This document shows positions 18,501 through 27,239 of a stretch of DNA of 64,000 nt, in pieces; the stretch's first letter is position 1; every line of letters begins with the position of its first letter. The DNA comes from an uncultured Flavobacteriales bacterium. Its GTDB lineage: Bacteria; Bacteroidota; Bacteroidia; Flavobacteriales_D; Sanyastnellaceae. The DNA lies in assembly GCA_938082505.1 (NCBI GenBank), contig CALLLH010000027.1:1-64000 (forward strand). The letters run 5' to 3'. The notes under the pieces are model-generated. The model was not told the origin of the DNA, did not search any database, and saw nothing but the letters and a program-made list of their open reading frames with translations. The translations under genes and the position numbers were made by a program.

Positions 18501-19247
18501 TCAATGAGGACTGGCCAACAGGGCGAGCAGCAGGCCGCACAGGACCGTCAGCAGTTTGCGGCCATTGAAGTCGTGGCCGTCTGCTGTCTCAAAGAGAATG
18601 GTGGTTGAGATGTGCAACAGGATGCCGACCAGGATGCCGTTGAGTGCGCCAAACACGAGCGGGTCCTGTGGCAGGGTGCCGGCGATGACCATGCCGACCA
18701 ACGGAACGAGGGCGAAGGTGATGATCCAGCCCCAACGGCGCATGCGGGATGAGACGGTTGCCTTCAGGATCGTCATCAACGCCAGGGCTACGGGCAGTTT
18801 GTGCAAGGCAATTCCGAACAACAGAGCGAAACGGCCCTCCCCTGCGTGATGGTGGTGATGGTGACCACTGTGGTCGTGGGAGTGGTCATGCACATGGCCT
18901 GCCTCCAAGGCCTCCATTCCGAAGGGCATCGCTTCCACCAAGGCATGGAGACAGAGGCTGAGGAAGGCAATGAGTCCGAACCGGTTTCCATGGACATGCC
19001 CGTGTTCCATGCCCTTGCTCAGGTACTCCAACCCCACTTGAAGCAAAAATCCGAGGATCACCCAGCGCCCTGCAGCGCCATTCATCACAAAGGCCTCTGG
19101 CAACAGATGAAGGAAGCACAGGCCCAGGAGGAAGGCGCCGCCAAACGACAGCAAAAGGGGCAATTGCTGTTTGAATCGGTCCCCGACCCATTCTCCGAGC
19201 AGCCCCCCGACCAGGGCCACAAGAACCAAGGTGATGCCTGCCGTCAT
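18501..19247 (-). CDS. ZIP-family metal transporter
   Basis: A 248-residue inner-membrane protein with about eight hydrophobic segments. It has the ZIP layout: segments 1-3, a cytoplasmic loop very rich in histidine (HVHDHSHDHSGHHHHHH, near 120-137), then the metal-passage helices with FGIALHKLPVALAL (HxxP motif of TM4) and GILVGILLHIS (TM5). It imports a divalent cation, most likely zinc or iron. Its ATG overlaps the TGA of the methyltransferase gene (ATGA), so the two are co-transcribed. Confidence 0.9.
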   Translation of the reverse strand: MTAGITLVLVALVGGLLGEWVGDRFKQQLPLLLSFGGAFLLGLCFLHLLPEAFVMNGAAGRWVILGFLLQVGLEYLSKGMEHGHVHGNRFGLIAFLSLCLHALVEAMPFGMEALEAGHVHDHSHDHSGHHHHHHAGEGRFALLFGIALHKLPVALALMTILKATVSSRMRRWGWIITFALVPLVGMVIAGTLPQDPLVFGALNGILVGILLHISTTILFETADGHDFNGRKLLTVLCGLLLALLASPH

Positions 19248-20014
19248 GATTTCGTCGCGTGGATGATGAGCCGCGGGGTTTGTCCTTCCACCCATGGAGA
19301 AAGGTCGTAATGGCCAAATTCCTCCCGGATCTTGAAGCCGGCCTCATGCAGCATGGATTCAAGGTGTCCATGTTCGAGTGCGGCCACGCGTTCTTCATGG
19401 GAGACGAGGTGGCCCTCCTCCGATCGGTGCTCAATGCGCTTCACGAAAGTCTCCCAGGCCTCATGCTCCGGGGATTCCATGTGTCGTTCCATGTGGTATT
19501 CCACCCCGTTGCGGACCACCATTTCGGAAGGGTTCAACCGCTCACGGGCAAAACCGGTCTCGAGGAAGTCCAGGATGAGGAAGCCATCGGGCTTCAGGTG
19601 ACTGTGGATTCCGTTCAGCACTGCCATGTGGTCTTGCCTTTTGTTGAAGTAGCCGAAACTCGTGAACAGATTCAGGACGCCATCAAAGGTCGAATTCAAT
19701 GTGAAATCCCGCATGTCCCCGATTTCGAAGGACAGACCGGGCACATTCTCATGGAGGCGGCGCGCCGCCTCCACGCTGTTCCTGCTCAGGTCCAAACCGA
19801 CGACTTCATGCCCCAGTTCCGCTGCAGCCCGGGCATGGCGCCCCATGCCGCAGGCGAGATCCAGCAGGCTCAGCCTGTCCCACCCAAGGCGGGCGTGCAG
19901 GGCCTCCATGAAAGCCTTGGCTTCTGCGTTGCTCCTGTGGCCATACAACTGATGGTAGTGGTGGCTGTCGAACCAGACTTCGAACCAGTCCGACCGGGAA
20001 TGAATGCCTTCCAT
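19244..20014 (-). CDS. Class I SAM-dependent methyltransferase
   Basis: A 256-residue small-molecule-type methyltransferase. The SAM motif LDLACGMGRHA is at about 45-55, followed by GLDLSRNSV (acidic motif II) and GDMRDF (motif III). TSFGYF and DGFLILDF match the usual post-motif strands. The N-terminal stretch WFEVWFDSHHYHQLYGHR is typical of a family widespread in Bacteroidota. The substrate is unknown. ATG 20014 is chosen because the longer frame upstream is shadow sequence. It ends in a 4-nt overlap with the ZIP transporter gene. Confidence 0.88.
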   Translation of the reverse strand: MEGIHSRSDWFEVWFDSHHYHQLYGHRSNAEAKAFMEALHARLGWDRLSLLDLACGMGRHARAAAELGHEVVGLDLSRNSVEAARRLHENVPGLSFEIGDMRDFTLNSTFDGVLNLFTSFGYFNKRQDHMAVLNGIHSHLKPDGFLILDFLETGFARERLNPSEMVVRNGVEYHMERHMESPEHEAWETFVKRIEHRSEEGHLVSHEERVAALEHGHLESMLHEAGFKIREEFGHYDLSPWVEGQTPRLIIHATKS

Positions 20015-20072
20015 GATTGGGTCGGCAAGATAATTCGCTTGAGTGGGGCAACCTCGGCCGCGGGTCTTCCGT

Positions 20073-20657
20073 ATGAGAAGCGATTCCTGCCTGATGACGA
20101 CTTCATTCCATTCCATGCACGGCGCGCGGTCGACCGGCAGTCGTTGGTCCACCCTCATTGCATTCGAAGGGATTCCCTCGAGACGCAATGTGGACAGCCT
20201 GCTTGCGGAGGTGGAGAATCTGGTCGTACAGCGAACGGAGGATCGGAAGGCCTTCAGGGCCATCATAGAATGCATTCAAAACCTCGAGCGGCACGCTGTC
20301 CCGAATTTGCCGGCAAGGTTTTCGCTTTCAGGCAGGGTCGTCAAGGGCGAGCCCCGGTTCTGCATCCGGAGCCTGAATCCCATACGCGACGCGGAATTGA
20401 ACGATGTCGCCGATTGGATTGCCCAGTATGAAGAACTGCAGGAAATGGTCATGGGGGCAATGGAAGAGGGCGTTCTGGATTGGCGGCAACTATACCGCAA
20501 CTGGTTGGCGCGCGGTGAACGCACACCCCGCGGCGGCGCTGGCCTCGGTTGGGTGTCCATGGCCAGGATGGCCTTGCAGCCACCGAGCATTCGCATGGTG
20601 GAATCCGCTGGGAAACCAAACTTGTTCTTCTCTGTGGAGGTAGCTTGCGGCAGTTGA
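20073..20657 (+). CDS. SiaB-family protein kinase (DUF6272-like)
   Basis: A 194-residue protein whose core (about 25-185) matches the SiaB/DUF6272 type of GHKL-fold kinase: LIAFEGIPSRRNVDSLLAEVEN, then an N-box-like AFRAIIECIQNLERHA, and a later beta segment ending FFSVEVACGS. In Pseudomonas, SiaB phosphorylates SiaC in a partner switch that controls a diguanylate cyclase. Here it is directly followed, after 13 nt, by a SiaC-type gene. Several ATGs exist; 20073 is used, and 20094 is possible. Confidence 0.8.
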   Translation: MRSDSCLMTTSFHSMHGARSTGSRWSTLIAFEGIPSRRNVDSLLAEVENLVVQRTEDRKAFRAIIECIQNLERHAVPNLPARFSLSGRVVKGEPRFCIRSLNPIRDAELNDVADWIAQYEELQEMVMGAMEEGVLDWRQLYRNWLARGERTPRGGAGLGWVSMARMALQPPSIRMVESAGKPNLFFSVEVACGS

Positions 20658-20670
20658 TTAATTTGCACCC

Positions 20671-21039
20671 ATGGGTCCGCTTCACATCGCTGCAACTGTC
20701 AAGACACCAGAAATCCAATTTCTCGACCAAGAGAACCGTCTGATTTTGTCAGGCCGTTCCATTCCCGAGAATGCGGTCGATTTCTACAGGCCCGTGCTGG
20801 AATGGGCCCAAACCATCGGCCCTGATACGCCGTTGACCGTTCAGGTCCAACTGGAGTACTTCAATACGAGCAGCAGCAAATGCCTGCTCGACCTGTTCAA
20901 GCGTTTGGAAGCGAGCTCCTCGCTCGAGGTGCAGTGGTACTTCGATGCCGACGATGAGGATATGCTGGAGGCGGGAGAGGATTACGACCACATCGTGGGC
21001 GTGCCCTTCAAGTTTGTCGAGGTCGACCCGGAAGCCTGA
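20671..21039 (+). CDS. SiaC-family regulatory phosphoprotein (DUF1987)
   Basis: A 122-residue anti-sigma-antagonist-like protein. It has the family hallmark LEYFNTSSSKCLLDLFKRLE at 61-80. By comparison with Pseudomonas SiaC, phosphorylated by SiaB on a threonine in this segment, T66 is the probable phosphosite. The C-terminus is acidic (DADDEDMLEAGEDY). TTAATTTG (20658-20665) ends 5 nt before the ATG and may give it its own promoter. Its last 32 nt overlap the convergent ABC transporter gene. No SiaA phosphatase or SiaD cyclase is nearby. Confidence 0.9.
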   Translation: MGPLHIAATVKTPEIQFLDQENRLILSGRSIPENAVDFYRPVLEWAQTIGPDTPLTVQVQLEYFNTSSSKCLLDLFKRLEASSSLEVQWYFDADDEDMLEAGEDYDHIVGVPFKFVEVDPEA

Positions 21040-24022
21040 AGGACGGCCGAAATGAAAGCCCGACCATCATGGCGATGGTCGCCATCCACAGTACAATCCA
21101 ATTGCCCCATCTCTTGGGCACCTCGTGGCCTCCCACGTCGGATCGCGCCGAGTGATACGCCCCTGCTCCAGGAGCAGCAGGTTTGGCGTACAGGGCATCC
21201 CGGGTGTTGACGATGCGGTCGCCGTCCACGGCAAACCCCTTGTTGATCACCTGGTCCTTGGTGGTCCAATCCATCAGGACCTGGTTGAATTGGGCGTCCT
21301 TGATGGGACGGGCCGTTGTGGCCTTGTCCCATCCCAATGCCGCGAGCTTGTCGTCCAGTCCCTGTTTCGCGTTTCTCCAGGCCTTGCGTTGTTGGCCCCT
21401 GTAGGACTCGAGTTCATCCGACAACGCACTGAACTCGATGCCGTCCAAGCCGTCTTTGAATGTAGCCGACACCTTGAGGGCGCCTCGGCTGAACAAAGCC
21501 TGCCATTCCTGCTTCACCGTGCTGAGCGCCTGCACATCTCCCTGTGATGCCGCTTGGAGCTGGCGTTGCATCTCCGGAACCCATCGGTCCCGCCGGAATG
21601 CAGCCTCAGCCAACTGTTTGTGAAAGTCAAAAACAGCTGTAGCGTAATCCGTTTCGGCGGCGTAGAGCGTCGTCAGTGCCTCGAAACCCCAGCGGCTGAT
21701 CATGAGTTGACCTGGGAGCGACACCCCCGATGGCTTGGACATGCTCGGATGCAGTTGGTCATAGGTCACGATGGCGCCGCCGAGCATCAATTGGGGAATG
21801 ATGAAGAGGGGGATGGCCAGATAGATGACCCTGACACTGTTGAACAGCAACGAGATGATCAGCCCGAACATGTTGGCGCAGCACGCCACGGTAAACAGCG
21901 TGAACCAATACGCTCCGAACCGGCCTGGCAATTCGAGCAATGGGTGCGAACAGAGGGCAAACAAGAGCGTCTGGACGGCGGAAATACCAAACAGCACACC
22001 GCATTTGGCCGTCAGGTAGGCTGCCCAATTGAGCCGCAGGTGATGTTCCCTTTTCCGCATGAGGCGGTCGCGGAACAACTCCTCAGCGGAGACCGTGAGC
22101 CCCATGAAGATGGCGACGATGACCGCGATGAAGAGGAAATGCGGGATGTTCGCTGCATTGCCAAACGTGTAAGGGCCATCGCTCTGCGGCGCCCTCAGGA
22201 TGAAGGCGAGCAGCAAGGCCAGCAATGGGGCCTCCAACAAGTTGATCAACAGATACTGCCGGCTCTTCCACTTGCGGTTCAGGTCCCTCCGGGCCTGGAT
22301 GGACCATTGGCTGGCCCAGCTTGGAGGACGGTGGCTTTCCGAAGGGGCTGTCGAAACATCCCCCTGAAGGGCATCCATTTCAGCCTCCATCTGGGGAACG
22401 AGCAGGACGTTGTAGAAGTCATTCCACTCTTTTGGGCTGATGCGGCGAAGCCCGGTGGACTTGCCACGGCCATCAAGCACCGGCACTTCGATGATGTCGA
22501 AGATCTGTTCGGGATTCACGTGGCCGCATTGTCCACAGGCGACCTGGTCCGCGTCAAAGTGGTTGACGATGCTCCTGAAATGTTGGAGGGCATCCAATGG
22601 GCGCCCCGTGAACACCGGATAGCCTCCGTGGTCCAGGACCCACAGGGCGTCGAAACTCCGGAAGATGTCCCCACTCGGTTGGTGGATCACCGCGATGACC
22701 AACGTGCCGCCATAGGTCATCTGCTTCAGGAGGTCCATCAACAGCTCGGAATCCTTGCTGCTCAGACCACTGGTCGGTTCGTCGACCAGCAGCACCCGAG
22801 GTCCCCGGATGAGCTCCATGGCGATGTTGAGCCGCTTTCTCTGTCCCCCGCTGATGGTCTTGTTCAAGGCATCGCCCACCGGCAGCTCGCGGGCTTCCCA
22901 CAGGCCGAGTTGCTGAAGGCATTCCTCCACGCGCCGTTCGCTCGCACTCCGGTCGTCGTCGGCAAACGCCAGTCTGGCCGCATAGAACAGATTCTCCCAA
23001 ACCGTCAACTCGGGCAGCAGGTGGTCTTCCTGAGGAACCAAACCAATCCAAGAACGGGCCCTGTCCTCTGTGACCGGGATGCCGTCGATGGTGATCTTTC
23101 CGAACGTCGGTTTCGCCGTGCCCGCGAGCAAATTCAGCAGGGTGGATTTGCCGGACCCACTGGCCCCCATCACGCCGACGAGCATGCCGGATTGGGTCGC
23201 CGCGCGGAAGGGGTGCAAGGCTTGCTCCTCCGGATAATTGAACCAATGGCTGACCTCCTGGATCTCCAAGGAGAATTCCGCAATGTTCTCCTCCTCCATG
23301 AAGGAGTGCTGGATGTCCACGAAATGCAACGGGGCAGCCCCCGGATGGCGCAACGTGGAACCGGGTGTGAAGGGCTGGGTGCGCAGAGGATCGAGGAGTT
23401 CCCCGTTGAGTTGGACTGCCCCGGCGCCCATGGGCCTCAGAAAGACCACCTGGGATTCTGGATGGCGGAAGCAAGCCAGCGGAGTGGACCAACCCGGCTT
23501 TACCACGCCACCCAATTGGGGCTGGTCACCGATCAGGAAGGCCTCGTGGTACCGTTGGGTCATGACGGGCCATTCCGCGGTGTTGAAGACCAGTGTCTCG
23601 TAGCAGCGCTTCTCCCCTTCCCGGATGCCGAAAACATCCGCCACGAGATCGATCAATTCGCGTCCAAGGGCATCCGTCTCCCCTTCCTCCGGCTGAATGG
23701 CCCATTCGAACTCCAACATGCGGAGGAACACCAAGGCCTTCTCACTCGCCTGCAGGTCGCGGTTGATGTCCGTGCACGTCCGCAACACCTTCGTGGAACG
23801 CAGGGCGGTCCGTTTGAGACCGGCCACCTCCCGGGTCTCCACGGTCCCGCCATATTGGACGAGATAGCGCTCGAAGAGGATCAGCCATTCGGAAACGGAG
23901 TCCTTTGTCAACCTGCTGCGGAGGAAATGGGCCACCACTTCCCTGCCCCGTTCAATCCCTTCTTCACGAAGGGTGATCAAGGCGAACAACCGCATCAGCG
24001 CATCGAGAATGTGCCGACTCAT
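21008..24022 (-). CDS. ABCG-type ABC transporter fusion with helical and FHA-like N-terminal domains
   Basis: A 1004-residue half-transporter. Residues 1-135 are helical and unrecognised. Residues about 155-240 look FHA-like (VQLNGELLDPLRTQPFTPGSTLRH). The nucleotide-binding domain follows: Walker A GASGSGKST near 284, signature ISGGQRKRL near 388, Walker B VLLVDEPTSGL near 406, and an H-loop IHQPSG. The signature and the domain order NBD-then-TMD match the ABCG/White group. The C-terminal part has about six membrane helices with a long extracytoplasmic loop between the last two (about 780-960). Substrate unknown. FHA domains bind phosphothreonine, which is notable next to the SiaB/SiaC pair. 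Confidence 0.85.
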   Translation of the reverse strand: MSRHILDALMRLFALITLREEGIERGREVVAHFLRSRLTKDSVSEWLILFERYLVQYGGTVETREVAGLKRTALRSTKVLRTCTDINRDLQASEKALVFLRMLEFEWAIQPEEGETDALGRELIDLVADVFGIREGEKRCYETLVFNTAEWPVMTQRYHEAFLIGDQPQLGGVVKPGWSTPLACFRHPESQVVFLRPMGAGAVQLNGELLDPLRTQPFTPGSTLRHPGAAPLHFVDIQHSFMEEENIAEFSLEIQEVSHWFNYPEEQALHPFRAATQSGMLVGVMGASGSGKSTLLNLLAGTAKPTFGKITIDGIPVTEDRARSWIGLVPQEDHLLPELTVWENLFYAARLAFADDDRSASERRVEECLQQLGLWEARELPVGDALNKTISGGQRKRLNIAMELIRGPRVLLVDEPTSGLSSKDSELLMDLLKQMTYGGTLVIAVIHQPSGDIFRSFDALWVLDHGGYPVFTGRPLDALQHFRSIVNHFDADQVACGQCGHVNPEQIFDIIEVPVLDGRGKSTGLRRISPKEWNDFYNVLLVPQMEAEMDALQGDVSTAPSESHRPPSWASQWSIQARRDLNRKWKSRQYLLINLLEAPLLALLLAFILRAPQSDGPYTFGNAANIPHFLFIAVIVAIFMGLTVSAEELFRDRLMRKREHHLRLNWAAYLTAKCGVLFGISAVQTLLFALCSHPLLELPGRFGAYWFTLFTVACCANMFGLIISLLFNSVRVIYLAIPLFIIPQLMLGGAIVTYDQLHPSMSKPSGVSLPGQLMISRWGFEALTTLYAAETDYATAVFDFHKQLAEAAFRRDRWVPEMQRQLQAASQGDVQALSTVKQEWQALFSRGALKVSATFKDGLDGIEFSALSDELESYRGQQRKAWRNAKQGLDDKLAALGWDKATTARPIKDAQFNQVLMDWTTKDQVINKGFAVDGDRIVNTRDALYAKPAAPGAGAYHSARSDVGGHEVPKRWGNWIVLWMATIAMMVGLSFRPSFRLPGRPRQT

Positions 24023-24064
24023 GTCAGAATAAATTGGATTGGGAATTCAGGAGAGCAGCCGGAA

Positions 24065-25606
24065 TTATTGGCGCTCGTAGCAGCCCTTGTCCGGTGCGGA
24101 GCCCACGACCCTGGGCAGACCATCGAGGTCCGTGGCGAGGAAGGGCAGTCCGGCCGGAATCCCCACGCCATTCCATTGGTTGTTTCCGCTGACGAAGTGG
24201 AAATCCCGGTTGAAGACATCGGCGAAAGGCGGCGCAGCATCGAGGCTGCTCTCCTCGATCCAGTCGGCCGGGCCGAAATCATCCAAATCCACGGCACAAC
24301 CACGGATGAGCAGGTCGTTGACATCGCCCTCAAGGTCGACGACCAACTCGTCGAATTCATCCAATCCGGCATTGTTTCCCCACATCACACAGTTCAGGAA
24401 ACGCGATTCTGCCAATGGCCGGATTTGCAGGTTGCCTTCGAAATCCTCGTAGTGGTCGTTGATGAGGACGGTGGGGGTGCCCCGGGTGCCATCCGACCAG
24501 TAGTTCGCAAAGGTGCTGTGGGTAAACCGGTAGCGCCCCCCCAGCGTGAACGCGGCGCATGCTTGGCCGCAATCGTAAATCAGATTGTTCGTGCCGTCAA
24601 TGTGTGCACCCTGGGCGAGCAAGCCGATGGCACTCATATTGTGGATGACACAATTTTCCATCACGAGGGCGGCACCTGAGAGCGTGCCGGTTGTGTCCAC
24701 TTGGAGGCCTATGGTTCCATTGCGCAGGACGGCATGGCGCATGGTGCTGCCCGGCGATCCTGAAATCCAAATGCCCCCTCCCAGGATGCTGGCTTGCGAG
24801 ACGCCCACTTCCGTTTGAATCAGCGTGTCCACCTGTATGCCCCATTGTCCGGGAACATCGCTGTACTCCTGTTCCAGGCGGTCGCCCTCGAAGACGACCT
24901 CCTGCCCGAGCTCCCCATTGACCTCCAGTATGCCCCTGTCGACGTAAATGCCCCCTCCGGCGTGGACATGTACCGCCGCCCCGGCCTCGATCGTGAGGTT
25001 GCAGTCTGGCGCCACCCCCACCACGCCATAGATGACATGGGGCCGCTGCGACGTCCAGATTTCATTGCAGGGCAGGGAGACCAATCCACCAGGGGATCCG
25101 TGGTAGAATGCATCCTGCCCGTAGGCCATGAGTTGCACATATTGGCTGAAGCCGTTGACCGTGACCCTGATGCGGTCCTTCACCGTGAACGGCAGGTCAT
25201 AGTCTTCCGGATCGATGGTCACCTCTACGAAAACGTATACAGAGTCCCCCTCGTCCAAAGCCAGGCCGCTTACGGAGGGTCCGGGAATGCCGTCCACATT
25301 GATCCTGAACTCGCTTCCGTCCCCATCTTCAAGGGTGACGTCTTCGAGCAGGATGCGTCCGGGGCTGTCGTTGATGATGCGCAACGCCTGACTCGCGCTG
25401 CCGATCGTGGTGAATACCGTGTCAAAAAGGACGGTGTCCCGGCTGAACGTGACCCTTGCATCCGCCCCGACGTAGAACTTTTCTCCCTGGCATCCCGTCG
25501 ACAGCGCCCCAGCGGTTGCGATGGCCAGTGCGACGGACAAAACCCACCAAGCGCTGCCCTTTGAATCGGGCCGTTTTTTGGAATCCCCGGCGTGCTTTCG
25601 GTACAT
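24065..25606 (-). CDS. Lipoprotein with right-handed beta-helix domain
   Basis: A 513-residue outer-surface or periplasmic lipoprotein. The signal peptide ends in a lipobox LSTGC at about 35-39. Residues about 45-160 form a beta-sandwich with FSRDTVLFDTVFTTIGSAS and FTVKDRIRVTVNGF, as in a known Bacteroidota lipoprotein family. Residues about 195-440 are beta-helix-like (VMENCVIHNMSAIGLL, IYDCGQACAAF). The C-terminus GLPRVVGSAPDKGCYE is a frequent end of beta-helix proteins. No enzyme activity is claimed. It lies 42 nt upstream of the ABC transporter on the same strand. Confidence 0.85.
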   Translation of the reverse strand: MYRKHAGDSKKRPDSKGSAWWVLSVALAIATAGALSTGCQGEKFYVGADARVTFSRDTVLFDTVFTTIGSASQALRIINDSPGRILLEDVTLEDGDGSEFRINVDGIPGPSVSGLALDEGDSVYVFVEVTIDPEDYDLPFTVKDRIRVTVNGFSQYVQLMAYGQDAFYHGSPGGLVSLPCNEIWTSQRPHVIYGVVGVAPDCNLTIEAGAAVHVHAGGGIYVDRGILEVNGELGQEVVFEGDRLEQEYSDVPGQWGIQVDTLIQTEVGVSQASILGGGIWISGSPGSTMRHAVLRNGTIGLQVDTTGTLSGAALVMENCVIHNMSAIGLLAQGAHIDGTNNLIYDCGQACAAFTLGGRYRFTHSTFANYWSDGTRGTPTVLINDHYEDFEGNLQIRPLAESRFLNCVMWGNNAGLDEFDELVVDLEGDVNDLLIRGCAVDLDDFGPADWIEESSLDAAPPFADVFNRDFHFVSGNNQWNGVGIPAGLPFLATDLDGLPRVVGSAPDKGCYERQ

Positions 25607-25610
25607 GTTG

Positions 25611-25618
25611 CGAAACTA
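25611..25618 (-). promoter_or_regulatory. -7 promoter element of the beta-helix lipoprotein gene, 4 nt from the ATG
   Basis: TAGTTTCG differs from TAnnTTTG at one position and is separated from the ATG at 25606 by CAAC, the same 4-nt spacer seen before the helicase gene. Confidence 0.5.
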
Positions 25619-25647
25619 AGGCGGCCATGGCGCGCTACCTTGTCTGA

Positions 25648-26304
25648 ATGAGTTCGGATGGGGATCAAACGCAGATATTGGAGAATTCGCATGCCCCTTG
25701 GACCTGGATGGAGGCACGTGGCCATTTCAGGTCCGTCGATGCGGCGCTGGCCGAATTGGCTGACGGACTGCCCGACCCTGCGGAACCGGAAGTCCGCTCC
25801 ACCTACGAGAGCTTGGCCCGGGCCATCGTGGGGCAGCAATTGAGCACAAAGGCGGCGGCGACCATCTGGGGTAGATTCAAGGACCTTCACGGCGCCACCC
25901 TCTCACCCTCGGCGGTGCTCGAGATCGATGCGGAGCGTCACCGGTCGGTGGGGATCAGCGGTCAGAAACACACATACCTGCAGGATCTGGCACGTCACCA
26001 TCTGGACGACCCCGCCGGTTTCGATGATGTCAGCGGGTTGGACGATGGGGACATCGTGGAATCCTGGACCCGTGTCAAGGGGATTGGCCCATGGACCGTG
26101 CAAATGCACCTCATGTTCCAGCTGCGCCGGCCCGATGTTTTCGCGCCGGATGACCTCGGGATTCGAAGGGCCATGGAACGTTTCTGTGGCGTTCCGAAGG
26201 ATTCACCCAGGTCCGTATACGCGGAACGGGCCTCCATTTGGGGCCCGTTCCGAACAGCGGCTTGCCGCTTTCTGTGGGATGGTCTCGACGCTCAGCCCAA
26301 ATAG
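25648..26304 (+). CDS. DNA-3-methyladenine glycosylase II (AlkA-type, HhH-GPD)
   Basis: A 218-residue base-excision repair enzyme that removes alkylated purines. It has [14 protein letters not shown], the helix-hairpin-helix [11 protein letters not shown] (about 142-152), and the catalytic aspartate D169 in [12 protein letters not shown], followed by [13 protein letters not shown], which matches the family's C-terminal W-PyRs-A motif. It lacks the N-terminal domain of E. coli AlkA, as is usual for the shorter bacterial form. It overlaps the convergent rpoD gene by 13 nt. Confidence 0.92.
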   Translation: MSSDGDQTQILENSHAPWTWMEARGHFRSVDAALAELADGLPDPAEPEVRSTYESLARAIVGQQLSTKAAATIWGRFKDLHGATLSPSAVLEIDAERHRSVGISGQKHTYLQDLARHHLDDPAGFDDVSGLDDGDIVESWTRVKGIGPWTVQMHLMFQLRRPDVFAPDDLGIRRAMERFCGVPKDSPRSVYAERASIWGPFRTAACRFLWDGLDAQPK

Positions 26305-27161
26305 GACTTCAGGATCTTGCTCCGGCTCGTATGCTTCAAGCGCCGGATGGCCTTCTCCTTGATCTGCCTGACCCGCTCTCTTGTCAGATCGAAGCGTTCT
26401 CCGATTTCCTCCAAAGTCAACGGGTGCTCACCGCCAAGACCGAAGTAAAGTCGGATGACGTCGGCTTCCCGGCTGGTCAGGGTCTGCAGGGAACGCTCGA
26501 TCTCCTTGCGCAGGGACTCCGTGATGAGCACGGTATCCGGTGAAGGGGTGTCGTTGGTCTGCAGTACATCATACATCGTACTGGAGCTGTCGTCACCATC
26601 CTTCAACGGAGCATCCATGGAGACATGTCGTCCGGCGTTCTTCAAGCTCTGCTTGACTTCGTCCAGGGTCATGTCCAGGACCTCCGCCAATTCAGCGGGT
26701 GTAGGCGGGCGCTCGAACTCCTGTTCAAGCCGTGCGAATGCCTTGTTGATTTTGTTGATTGACCCGATTTTGTTCAGGGGCAAACGGACAATCCGGCTCT
26801 GCTCGGCCAACGCCTGCAGAATGCTCTGGCGGATCCACCAGACCGCATACGAAATGAACTTGAATCCCCTCGTCTCATCGAAACGTTGGGCGGCCTTGAT
26901 CAGTCCGAGGTTGCCTTCGTTGATCAGGTCGGGCAGGGACAACCCCTGATTCTGGTACTGCTTGGACACGGAAACCACGAAACGCAGGTTGGCCTTGGTC
27001 ATCTTCTCCAGGGCAGCTTGATCGCCCTGTTTGATGCGGCGGGCCAATTCGACTTCTTCCTCTGCAGTAATCAAGTCAACACGGCCGATTTCCTGCAGGT
27101 ACTTGTCGAGTGATGCGGTCTCCCTGTTGGTGACCTGTTTCGTGATTTTCAGCTGTCTCAT
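26292..27161 (-). CDS. rpoD: Primary RNA polymerase sigma factor (RpoD/SigA)
   Basis: A 289-residue sigma-70 factor that gives RNA polymerase its housekeeping promoter choice. Regions in order: 1.2 ([14 protein letters not shown]), 2 ([51 protein letters not shown] split across 2.1-2.4), 3 ([12 protein letters not shown]) and 4 ([21 protein letters not shown]). Region 1.1 is absent, as in the short primary sigma of Bacteroidota. The start MRQLKITK is the usual one. A perfect TAnnTTTG lies upstream, with a hairpin-containing leader. Confidence 0.96.
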   Translation of the reverse strand: MRQLKITKQVTNRETASLDKYLQEIGRVDLITAEEEVELARRIKQGDQAALEKMTKANLRFVVSVSKQYQNQGLSLPDLINEGNLGLIKAAQRFDETRGFKFISYAVWWIRQSILQALAEQSRIVRLPLNKIGSINKINKAFARLEQEFERPPTPAELAEVLDMTLDEVKQSLKNAGRHVSMDAPLKDGDDSSSTMYDVLQTNDTPSPDTVLITESLRKEIERSLQTLTSREADVIRLYFGLGGEHPLTLEEIGERFDLTRERVRQIKEKAIRRLKHTSRSKILKSYLG

Positions 27162-27185
27162 GGGCGGTGCAATTCAGAGGTTGAT

Positions 27186-27212
27186 GGGGAGGCAAGAATG
27201 GCCCACCTCCCC
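27186..27212 (-). promoter_or_regulatory. Inverted repeat in the rpoD 5' leader
   Basis: GGGGAGG (27186-27192) and CCTCCCC (27206-27212) form a 7-bp stem with a 13-nt loop. It would sit at the very 5' end of an rpoD mRNA starting from the promoter at 27215-27222. It lacks a U run, so it is more likely a leader structure than the terminator of the upstream pnp gene. Confidence 0.45.
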
Positions 27213-27214
27213 TT

Positions 27215-27222
27215 CAAACGTA
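27215..27222 (-). promoter_or_regulatory. -7 promoter element of rpoD
   Basis: TACGTTTG is a perfect TAnnTTTG match between pnp and rpoD. It implies a leader of about 50 nt. No clear -33 TTTG is seen at the usual distance. Confidence 0.55.
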
Positions 27223-27239
27223 ATTCTCGTTCAATCGTT

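Noticed and set aside
21554-24679. A 1041-codon plus-strand open frame
   Set aside because: It is entirely antisense to the ABC transporter and lipoprotein genes, which have clear motifs. GC-rich third positions remove stop codons from the opposite strand.
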